The notes under the pieces were generated by a model. It was not told where the DNA came from. It saw only the letters and a program-made list of their open reading frames with translations, and searched no databases. A stretch of DNA of 6,381 bases, taken from positions 1 to 6,381 of the forward strand of contig CAYSSO010000050.1 in the NCBI GenBank assembly GCA_964433875.1, in the 5' to 3' direction. The translations under genes were made by a program, and so were the position numbers. Shown here in pieces: positions 1 through 5,131 of this stretch. Every line of letters begins with the position of its first letter. Positions within the stretch are counted from its first letter, which is position 1. The stretch comes from Athalassotoga sp964433875 (GTDB taxonomy: Bacteria > Thermotogota > Thermotogae > Mesoaciditogales > Mesoaciditogaceae).

Positions 1-1356
1 TACAATGGACTTCCGACGGCCCTCGATCATCTCGCATGGCTTGGTGTAAACTACGTCCAACTTTTGCCGATAGAAGATTACGAAGATCCTCTGAATCCGG
101 GATATAACTGGGGATATGTTCCGTACCTTTACATGGTTCCCGAGGCAAAATATTCAACAACACCGAATAACCCCATAAACACAATAGAAGAAGTTAAACA
201 AATGATAATGGCACTTCATTCGATAAATATTGGCGTGGTTTTGGATATATCCTTCAGTCATACATCTTACGTTACAACACCTTACACCGCGGCAGTACCA
301 TATTACTATTACAATTACAACGAATACGGTCAGATGACAAATTATTCAGGTGTCGGTAACGATCTAAAGACTGGAAATACGATGGTTGCAAAACTCATAA
401 TAGATACTCTAAAGTACTGGATGACTCAATACCACGTTTCTGGCTTCAGATTTGATCAACTCTACCTTTACAATCCATCCACGATTCAACAGATAATAAC
501 TAATCTGACAGCCATAAATCCAGAGGTTTTGCTATACGGCGAACCATGGCCTGCCGCCGGTGCACAGTTCGTCTACGGAGATCAGCGCGGCATGCATATG
601 GGAATGTTCAACGGTTATTTCAGAGACGCAATAACGGGAACAGCGGGCGATTATTCATCTCAGGGCTTTATAGATGGACAGCCGTCTCAAAATCAAGGTG
701 AGATAATGGAAGGGATTGTCGGAAGTATCACGTACAACAATTTTGGCAATGATTTCGCATCTGAGCCGGATGAGACCATAAACTACGCGACCTCTCACGA
801 CAATTACACCTTGTGGGATAAGATAGTTGGCGCGCAGCCTTCATGGCCGGCATCGCAGGATATAGCGGCACAAAAGTTAGGTCTTGCCATTCCTTTACTT
901 TCAGAAGGTGTTTTCTTCATGCAGGGCGGAGATGAATTTGCACGCACAAAGGGCGGAAATGGCAATTCGTACAACGTTCAAATCCCGAATGAATTCGACT
1001 GGTCAAGATTGACAACATTCGCAACCGTCGATAATTACGTCCAGGCGTTGATTTCAATAAGAAAATCCCATCCCGCCTTTACAATAGATTCAGCCCAAAC
1101 TATAAGAGATAATTTGTCATTCCTTCCACTGCAACCGGGGGTTGTGGGATATACCATAAACGGATCTGCAGTTGGGGATTCGTGGTCTAAAATCCTTGTG
1201 TATTTCAATGGAAACACAAATTCTGAACAGGTAACGCTTCCGTCCGGCACATGGAACTTGGTCGTTGATCCGTATGTTGCGTCTCAGACGCCGATTGGAA
1301 CTCTTTCGGGAAACTTTACACTTGAGCCATTGAGCGCCTATGTGATGTATCAATAA
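1..1356 (+). CDS. Type I pullulanase-like GH13 glycoside hydrolase, 3' part (5' end outside window)
   Basis: The frame is open from base 1 and 451 residues are visible, so the N-terminus (usually CBM48 and further beta domains in type I pullulanases) lies outside the window. Seen: YNWGYVP at fragment residues 35-41, the place of the pullulanase signature YNWGYDP; region I DISFSHT at 82-88; GFRFD with the nucleophile Asp152; YGEPW with the acid/base Glu181; ATSHDNYTLWDK with the transition-state Asp267; then a C-terminal beta-sandwich ending in PLSAYVMYQ. All three catalytic acids are present, so I expect an active alpha-1,6 debranching enzyme acting on pullulan, starch or glycogen branches. 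Odd points: Val replaces Asp in the signature, and region I has Ser where VVYNHT has Asn. Whether it is secreted cannot be judged without the N-terminus. A related GH13 debranching or amylopullulanase specificity is possible. The TTG at 64 is not the start, because homologous sequence continues upstream of it. Confidence 0.87.
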   Translation, partial: YNGLPTALDHLAWLGVNYVQLLPIEDYEDPLNPGYNWGYVPYLYMVPEAKYSTTPNNPINTIEEVKQMIMALHSINIGVVLDISFSHTSYVTTPYTAAVPYYYYNYNEYGQMTNYSGVGNDLKTGNTMVAKLIIDTLKYWMTQYHVSGFRFDQLYLYNPSTIQQIITNLTAINPEVLLYGEPWPAAGAQFVYGDQRGMHMGMFNGYFRDAITGTAGDYSSQGFIDGQPSQNQGEIMEGIVGSITYNNFGNDFASEPDETINYATSHDNYTLWDKIVGAQPSWPASQDIAAQKLGLAIPLLSEGVFFMQGGDEFARTKGGNGNSYNVQIPNEFDWSRLTTFATVDNYVQALISIRKSHPAFTIDSAQTIRDNLSFLPLQPGVVGYTINGSAVGDSWSKILVYFNGNTNSEQVTLPSGTWNLVVDPYVASQTPIGTLSGNFTLEPLSAYVMYQ

Positions 1357-1357
1357 A

Positions 1358-1388
1358 CACAGCGCCCTATTGGGCGCTGTGCTTTTCT
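1358..1388 (+). terminator. Rho-independent terminator of the pullulanase gene, possibly bidirectional
   Basis: A perfect 10-bp stem (CACAGCGCCC at 1358-1367 with GGGCGCTGTG at 1372-1381) with a TATT loop begins two bases after the stop codon and is followed by CTTTTCT. On the minus strand the same hairpin is followed by TTTATTG, so it could also end transcripts arriving from the IscB relic. Confidence 0.88.
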
Positions 1389-1404
1389 ATCCCTTTGGAG
1401 AATA

Positions 1405-1596
1405 TCAACGATTGAACTCTTTGTTGATGATTTCTTCTATCATGTCAAGATCTATTTTTATTATTTCGTCATCTTTGCTGGATTCAAAGCCAGATTTGCT
1501 AACAAAAACAAGAATGCGTTTTCTTTGGGGTTTGTCAATAGTTTTGTGATACTTCCAAATGTTATTTCTACCATATATCCGACCTAAGTCCCGATA
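1405..1596 (-). pseudogene. Unidentified open stretch without a start codon (gene fragment)
   Basis: A stop-free frame of 63 codons ends at TGA 1407-1405. It has no ATG, GTG or TTG near its beginning, so it is not a complete gene. Its product is protein-like: a basic section (KYHKTIDKPQRKR), a hydrophobic strand (ILVFVS) and an acidic, Ile-rich C-terminus (DDEIIKIDLDMIEEIINKEF). I do not recognise the family. It overlaps the 3' end of the IscB HNH remnant in another frame. It may be the tail of a gene that the element landed in or became fused to, or a diverged and frame-shifted C-terminal part of the IscB protein itself. The codon pattern argues for past coding, but that is inference. Confidence 0.35.
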
Positions 1597-1886
1597 CTAT
1601 AAACTGTCCAATTGTTGAAACATGATTTGCATCTTTCAATTCATTTATTTTTTGAGTTACTCTATTTGTGATCTTAATTATTCCTTCGTGTATTTGCTTG
1701 TGCTCATCAGATGTTAATACAATGAGATTTTCTGGTGTGTCTGTGCCTTCTTTGCTCCTTGGAATGATGTGGTGAACTTCAAGAATGCCTTTCTTGCCTG
1801 AGTATTCAGATTTATAACCAGCACGCCACAGGCAATACTCTTGTCGACATCGAAACCTTTCCTGATTTGCTTATTACGTAAACTAT
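1542..1886 (-). pseudogene. iscB: Degraded IscB RNA-guided nuclease gene: N-terminal stub, internal deletion, HNH domain, frameshift
   Basis: IscB proteins are omega-RNA-guided nucleases carrying PLMP, RuvC-I, bridge helix, RuvC-II, HNH and RuvC-III, and are ancestors of Cas9. Only pieces remain here. Seven bases after an AAAGGAG ribosome binding site, codons 1886-1857 read (ATA)VYVISKSGK, which fits the IscB N-terminus just before the KPLMP motif; the start appears mutated from ATG to ATA. Then, in another frame (1858-1568), comes REYCLWRAGYKSEY-like sequence and the HNH core EVHHIIPRSKEGTD, PENLIVL, DEHKQIH. The catalytic His pair (1774-1769), Asn (1729-1727) and His (1702-1700) are kept. 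PLMP, RuvC-I, bridge helix and RuvC-II are absent. TAG at 1570-1568 stops the frame; a shift of one base at 1571 restores VEITFGSITK, resembling the start of IscB RuvC-III. The family assignment comes from motif memory plus the adjacent omega RNA. A stand-alone HNH gene is less likely, because there is no usable start. Confidence 0.75.
1671..1858 (-). other. HNH nuclease domain remnant lacking zinc-knuckle cysteines
   Basis: This is the best preserved part of the IscB relic. The usual first knuckle (GYKCxYCG) reads GYKSEYSG, and the second (LCxxCH) reads LTSDEH, so all four expected zinc-binding cysteines are replaced while the HNH catalytic residues are intact. Paired loss of both knuckles fits a zinc-free HNH lineage better than random decay, but that is inference. 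Confidence 0.7.
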
Positions 1887-1887
1887 C

Positions 1888-2122
1888 TTAAATCTCCTTT
1901 CAGAAATAACTCAGCCTTGCGACTGTTAGATGCTCATTGCCAATGTTATCCATGCTTTTTACGCTTACCATACTGTCCCTACCCATCAGAACTGTTTAAT
2001 GGTAAGCGACAGAGCCTGAAACTTGAGCAGCATCTCAGGATATCATGACAAGGATAACGTAGTCTTGGCTAATCAACAAGGGCTTTTACAAGTTCCCACC
2101 TCTAAAGGTGGTGGGTTGTTGA
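1888..2122 (-). ncRNA. HEARO / IscB omega RNA scaffold
   Basis: Read on the minus strand this noncoding stretch folds into many paired elements. TCAACAA (2122-2116) pairs with TTGTTGA (2079-2073), enclosing a CCACC/GGTGG hairpin (2111-2096). GTTATCC (2058-2052) pairs with GGATAAC (1951-1945), enclosing CCTGA/TCAGG (2039-2035 with 2019-2015) and a perfect 10-bp helix CGCTTACCAT/ATGGTAAGCG (2008-1999 with 1971-1962). CAGTC-GCAA-GGCTG (1925-1912) is a 5-bp hairpin with a GNRA tetraloop. CTGTC just before the 10-bp helix can pair with GACAG inside it, a possible pseudoknot. The RNA lies immediately 5' of an IscB start region and ends at its ribosome binding site, which is the known arrangement for HEARO RNAs (the omega RNAs that guide IscB). 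No helix is visibly broken. It lacks an obvious promoter of its own and may be part of the ABC-M24 transcript. Confidence 0.8.
1894..1900 (-). promoter_or_regulatory. Ribosome binding site of the iscB relic
   Basis: AAAGGAG lies 7 bases upstream of the ATA (1886-1884) that occupies the expected IscB start position. It supports placing the original start there and shows that the 5' translation signals outlived the coding region. Confidence 0.65.
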
Positions 2123-2138
2123 CTAAAATTTCAGTATA
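2123..2138 (-). other. Predicted guide segment of the omega RNA (3' end of the M24 gene)
   Basis: In IscB systems the guide is about 15-16 nt at the 5' end of the omega RNA and is copied from sequence flanking the element. If the scaffold starts at 2122, the guide is TATACTGAAATTTTAG on the minus strand, which is the last codons and stop of the M24 gene. The exact boundary is inferred. Confidence 0.4.
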
Positions 2139-3208
2139 TCTGGTCTTTTGTAAATCCTGCCGTTGATATTTATCTCTTTGTAAGGCCAGTTGCTTTTCGA
2201 ATAAAAACTCAAAAGTTTCATTTCACTTCCGAGTTTTACATAGGTGTCTTCCAATTTTGTCCCGGTTATGGTCGGATTCCATGCAAAGGCCATTCCATTT
2301 GTTATCTCGAATGGCATATGAGGAGTGGCAACGAGTTCGCGCGTTTTATATCCCGCTATTCCACCTTGATGGTGTAATTTCCATTCGTCCGGATACCCGT
2401 AAGATGCGTAACTCTTCTCTATTTCAAAGAAGATTTGCCCCATCGAATTCATCCTGTAGGTTGCGTCAAGTATACCAACCTCGACTTCCATGTTTTTTAA
2501 GTACTGGCTTTCAAATTGCGGATCTTTGCCAAATTCGATAGTTCTTGTCGCAGAGATCACAAGGCCATATTTTTTGGCGCATATGGAGGCAAAGCATCTT
2601 TTTCCGATCTTCACCTCGCGTGGAAGGTTATGCCTGTACCTTGTCCTGCTCTCATCGCCGAAAACAAGGACAAGAAGAGAATCAAGGCCGTGGGCGGCAA
2701 CCTCATTTTCGATGACGCCTTTGGCCTGAATCTCGGTCATCTCGGGCCTTATCTCAAGCATGGCCTTTTCAAGGGCAATGGCACTTCTTTCGCCAACCTC
2801 ACCGTACCTTTGAATCTCGTACTCGCTAAGTTTAACCCTCGAATTGAATAGAAAATTCGCAAATTGAGGATCTTCTTCGTAAAGGATATTTTGATCGTCA
2901 ACGATTTTTTTGATACTTTCCTTGGGATCTGTAAACCAATCAAATTCAACGATTTTGAAATTGCCCGGTAATTCTTCGTTTTTCATTCTCGTCGTTTCTA
3001 TATTTTTGGTCAAGATGTAAGATTCATCCGTAGTTATAAGTGCCAAGGCCGCACCGGTGAAGTCTGTAAGCGCAACGTAAGATCGGGCGCCCGAAGTTAT
3101 CCATGCGAAATTTTCGATTAAAGATAAAACCGCTCCCTTTTTATTTCTCTCCTTGATGTAATTTCTAACCCTTTCTATTTTCCTTGCAACGTCTTCTTCC
3201 CTTGTCAA
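2123..3208 (-). CDS. M24-family (aminopeptidase P-like) peptidase homologue with altered metal site
   Basis: The 361-residue protein has the two-domain layout of the Xaa-Pro peptidase family: an N-terminal creatinase-like domain (about 1-130) and a C-terminal pita-bread domain. Seen: RYRHNLP at 191-196, GLVISATRT at 215-223, HHQGGIAGYKTRE at 279-291 (the H-x-x-G-G-x-G region) and AWNPTITGTKLEDT at 309-322. Canonical enzymes use two Asp, one His and two Glu for two metals. Here both Asp positions appear replaced (SICAKKYGLVISATR lacks them) and the first Glu of the EP motif is Asn; only a His and the Glu of LEDT are evident. As I recall, a bacterial subgroup with WNP and ATR motifs shares this, so it may have another activity or bind peptide without cleavage. 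Likely cytoplasmic, since no signal peptide is seen. TTG 3208-3206 is the start: AGGGA precedes it by 6 bases and an in-frame TAA lies two codons upstream. It overlaps the ABC ATPase stop. Confidence 0.85.
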   Translation of the reverse strand: MTREEDVARKIERVRNYIKERNKKGAVLSLIENFAWITSGARSYVALTDFTGAALALITTDESYILTKNIETTRMKNEELPGNFKIVEFDWFTDPKESIKKIVDDQNILYEEDPQFANFLFNSRVKLSEYEIQRYGEVGERSAIALEKAMLEIRPEMTEIQAKGVIENEVAAHGLDSLLVLVFGDESRTRYRHNLPREVKIGKRCFASICAKKYGLVISATRTIEFGKDPQFESQYLKNMEVEVGILDATYRMNSMGQIFFEIEKSYASYGYPDEWKLHHQGGIAGYKTRELVATPHMPFEITNGMAFAWNPTITGTKLEDTYVKLGSEMKLLSFYSKSNWPYKEININGRIYKRPDILKF

Positions 3209-4111
3209 TTTTTATCCCTGCCTTTATCTATTAATTTTAAAAATAATTTGTAAAAATCGCCATTCGAAGAATTTATCGATTTTAAAGTTAAATTCGATCT
3301 TGCTATTAAACTTATTATCTTGTCGAGTTCCTGATTATCCGTGTAGTTGAAGATCATTTTTTGTCCAACCCTTTGCACATTTAATCNNNNNNNNNNNAAG
3401 ATGATCCTCTATTTCTATAGTTAAGGTTTTGCCGGTGACATTTTTAGAAAGGTCTTCCAACGTGCCAAAAGCGATAAGATGACCAAAGTTTAAAATCGCG
3501 ACCTTATTTGCCATCTCTTCAACCTCTGTGAGGATATGCGTTGTGAAAATAACCGTCTTTCCCTTACCATTAACATCTTTCAAAAGATTTTTAATCGACA
3601 AAGCACTCTTCACATCGAGGGAAGCCGTAGGCTCGTCCAAAAGGATCACGTCCGGATCATTCATGAAAGCGCGCGCTATGTTAACTCTCTGTTTCATCCC
3701 GAAAGAAAATTCTCTTATTTTTTTATCTTTCCAGTCCCACATCTCAACGCTTTTTAGGAATCTTTCGGCCCTTTCAAAAAGTACCTTCCTTGGAAGATGG
3801 TACAACCCGCCAAAGAAGATCATATTCTCCCACGCGCTCAATTTGTCGTAAAGTAGGAAATTTTCGGGAACTATGCCTATTTTTTCTCTAACCTTTTTCG
3901 CATTTTTAGCTATGTCGTACCCGCAAATTTCTACCTTTCCACTGTAATCTTTTAAAAGAGTAGAGATTATCTTCATGAGTGTGGATTTTCCCGCGCCATT
4001 TGGACCGAGAATGGCAAGAAAATCCCCGCTCTTGATTTCAAATGAAATATCCTGTAACGCCTGAAATTTTCCGTATTTTTTAGATAAACCTTTAACCTCT
4101 ACACAATTCAA
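3205..4111 (-). CDS. ABC transporter ATP-binding protein (frame interrupted by assembly gap)
   Basis: The nucleotide-binding subunit of an ABC transporter, about 302 residues. Walker A GPNGAGKST at 36-44, VPEN at the Q-loop with Glu83 in place of Gln, signature FSFGMKQ at 135-141, Walker B VILLDE at 155-160 and the switch His192 in TTHIL. The layout (about 220-residue ATPase plus a C-terminal extension) resembles NatA/CcmA-type exporters. Taken literally with 11 Ns (3387-3397) the frame ends at once after the gap, but the alternative frame after the gap is open for a further 59 codons and ends KLFLKLIDKGRDKN with TGA at 3207-3205, a typical extension for the family. True gap length should therefore be 1 modulo 3. 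Start TTG 4111-4109 is the only candidate after an in-frame TGA; AAGGG lies 11 bases upstream. No classical permease is adjacent; the 236-residue membrane protein upstream is a possible but unproven partner. Confidence 0.88.
3387..3397. other. Assembly gap (11 Ns)
   Basis: Eleven undetermined bases lie inside the ABC ATPase gene. The reading frames on both sides are joined only if the real length is 1 modulo 3 (for example 10 or 13), so the run is a placeholder or miscount. Confidence 0.95.
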
Positions 4112-4122
4112 AAAATCACATA

Positions 4123-4127
4123 CCCTT
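4123..4127 (-). promoter_or_regulatory. Ribosome binding site for the ABC ATPase
   Basis: AAGGG precedes the TTG start at 4111 by 11 bases, longer than usual. The nearer ATG at 4120-4118 is followed directly by TGA and cannot be the start. Confidence 0.5.
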
Positions 4128-4150
4128 CAATTCAATTTGAAACCTTTTAA

Positions 4151-4178
4151 ATTATAGCAAATAATTTATTTTTCTCAA
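4151..4178 (-). promoter_or_regulatory. Sigma70 promoter with extended -10 for the ABC-M24 unit
   Basis: On the minus strand TTGAGA (4178-4173), a 16-base spacer and TATAAT (4156-4151) match the consensus well, and TGC directly before TATAAT gives an extended -10 (TGn). It begins right after the stop codon of the upstream membrane protein gene and about 40 bases before the ABC start, so the ABC, M24 and probably the omega RNA form their own transcription unit. Confidence 0.75.
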
Positions 4179-4889
4179 TCAGGAAATGTGCCTTATGATA
4201 CTTAAAATATGGTCGACAACTCTTTTGAATATTTTCGCACTCTCCCTCATCAAAGATGCGTAGATTATTTCAAAGAAAAAGGCCGAATAAATGACACTTA
4301 TGCTCAAAACCGTAGAAAATGATAGGCCGTAAACCAAAAAGATAACAACGCTTCCGAAGATCAAAAAAAGAGATGACGGAATGTTGATTTTATCGCGAGA
4401 ATTTATCTCGAACTTTTCTATAACATTGTGGGCAAACCTAAGGAATGCTTCCACGATGAATACAGAAAATCCAAATGTGAGTATTACCCAAAAATCTTTC
4501 AAAAAGAATGGAATAGAAAATCCAATTACCCAAGAAAATTTAGAAAGAATAAGAATTAGGGAAGAAAAAATCGGCATCGAAGAAACGGCAAGAGGATAAT
4601 CGTAAAATCTTATCAGCAAAGACAGAGAAAGTGGGACTATGAATAAAATGAAAAATAGAGAACCTCCTATATCGTTAAAGGCGAATATGAAAACGGCAGA
4701 AACGATGCTCACCTTTACCCATTCAGAAAGAGATCTTCGTCCAGCGTAAAAAAGTGGTATAAGGCTTAAATAACTTATCGCCGTACCGATCCCGGTGATA
4801 AGTTGCATCGTATAGATCAAAGCCGTCAGACCACCGAGTATAGCGCTTTCAGATATTTCAAGAATTCTTTCCGATTCACTTTTGATCAC
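4179..4889 (-). CDS. Polytopic membrane protein of unknown function
   Basis: I do not recognise this 236-residue protein with certainty. It is strongly hydrophobic, with about seven or eight membrane segments, starting with SAILGGLTALIYTMQLITG near residues 15-33, then segments around 38-50, 58-74, 77-95, 98-118, 120-150 and two near the C-terminus; a charged loop (NVIEKFEINSRDK) separates the last pair. Short ends with basic residues (GRR, KIFKR) suggest an inner membrane protein without extracellular domains. The repeated AxxxGxLTALIY and PLFYAGRR patterns remind me of YybS/DUF2232 or ECF-transporter S-type proteins, but this is weak. The start is GTG 4889-4887, supported by a near-perfect ribosome binding site 7 bases upstream. 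It precedes an ABC ATPase on the same strand, though that gene has its own promoter, so a transporter partnership is only a possibility. Confidence 0.75.
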   Translation of the reverse strand: MIKSESERILEISESAILGGLTALIYTMQLITGIGTAISYLSLIPLFYAGRRSLSEWVKVSIVSAVFIFAFNDIGGSLFFILFIVPLSLSLLIRFYDYPLAVSSMPIFSSLILILSKFSWVIGFSIPFFLKDFWVILTFGFSVFIVEAFLRFAHNVIEKFEINSRDKINIPSSLFLIFGSVVIFLVYGLSFSTVLSISVIYSAFFFEIIYASLMRESAKIFKRVVDHILSIIRHIS

Positions 4890-4895
4890 ACAACC

Positions 4896-4903
4896 ACCTC
4901 CTT
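4896..4903 (-). promoter_or_regulatory. Strong Shine-Dalgarno for the membrane protein gene
   Basis: AAGGAGGT, extending to AAGGAGGTGG, is almost fully complementary to the 16S rRNA 3' end and sits 7 bases before GTG 4889. It decides in favour of the GTG start. Confidence 0.85.
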
Positions 4904-4937
4904 CTCGATCGGTGATGCGTGATGATCATCTAATCAT

Positions 4938-4983
4938 ATTATACAACCGCAGTCGGCTAATAAATAAATTTGTGTGTATTATA
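4938..4983 (-). promoter_or_regulatory. Two candidate -10 boxes upstream of the membrane protein gene
   Basis: TATAAT occurs at 4943-4938 and again at 4983-4978 on the minus strand. The distal one has TTACTT at an 18-base spacing; the proximal one has only A/T-rich sequence (TATTTA) at the -35 position. At least one probably starts the transcript of the downstream gene, but neither -35 is convincing. Confidence 0.4.
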
Positions 4984-4990
4984 AATGATA

Positions 4991-5031
4991 AAGTGAAGAG
5001 TAAGTAATGAGAAATGAGTAGTGAGAAGTTA
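4991..5031 (+). repeat. Purine-rich degenerate short tandem repeat
   Basis: About four loose units of roughly 11 bases related to AAGTGAAGAGT (AAGTGAAGAGT, AAGTAATGAGA, AATGAGTAGTG, AGAAGTTAG) make one strand nearly free of cytosine. It lies between the permease terminator and the candidate promoters of the membrane protein gene. The remainder of 5032-5100 shows no gene, only A/T-rich spacer. Confidence 0.4.
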
Positions 5032-5100
5032 GCGACTTCAATTGTCAATTCACGGTTAAGTTTGTTCAAATCTTTCCCGCTACTTTACACACACTGATAA

Positions 5101-5131
5101 AATAAATTCCGGCAAGATGCCGGAATTTATT
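5101..5131 (-). terminator. Rho-independent terminator of the MacB-type permease gene
   Basis: A perfect 13-bp stem (AATAAATTCCGGC with GCCGGAATTTATT, loop of 5) begins inside the permease stop codon and is followed on the minus strand by TTATC after the T-rich stem end. The G/C core sits next to the loop, flanked by A/T pairs on the outside, so it could work in both directions. Confidence 0.78.

Noticed and set aside
64..66. TTG as the start of the pullulanase-like gene
   Set aside because: The frame is open and family-like to base 1 (ALDHLAWLGVNYVQLLPIEDY), and a catalytic domain alone would be too short; the gene simply enters the window from the left.
1035..1353. Two minus-strand open frames antisense to the pullulanase end
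   Set aside because: They are shadows of a coding frame with clear GH13 motifs and lack any start signals.
1888..2122. TnpB-type omega RNA, riboswitch or group I/II intron as the identity of the structured RNA
   Set aside because: TnpB guide RNAs overlap the 3' end of their gene, whereas this RNA lies 5' of the nuclease start; the following protein pieces are IscB-like; no intron-encoded reverse transcriptase or riboswitch-specific core was recognised.
1389..2122. CRISPR array
   Set aside because: No regularly spaced direct repeats; the repeated words are inverted and form helices.
2133..2138. TATACT as a dedicated promoter -10 for the omega RNA
   Set aside because: No acceptable -35 at the right distance, and it lies within the M24 coding sequence; read-through from the operon is enough.
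2257..2851. Overlapping plus-strand open frames across the M24 gene
   Set aside because: They are antisense to a well-supported M24 coding region, have no domain-like features and no ribosome binding sites.
3528..3851. Plus-strand open frames within the ABC ATPase
   Set aside because: They are antisense to the signature and Walker B region; no independent support.
5043..5048. Perfect TTGACA on the minus strand as a -35 box
   Set aside because: No -10-like hexamer occurs 15-19 bases downstream; it is part of a small palindrome (AATTGTCAATT).
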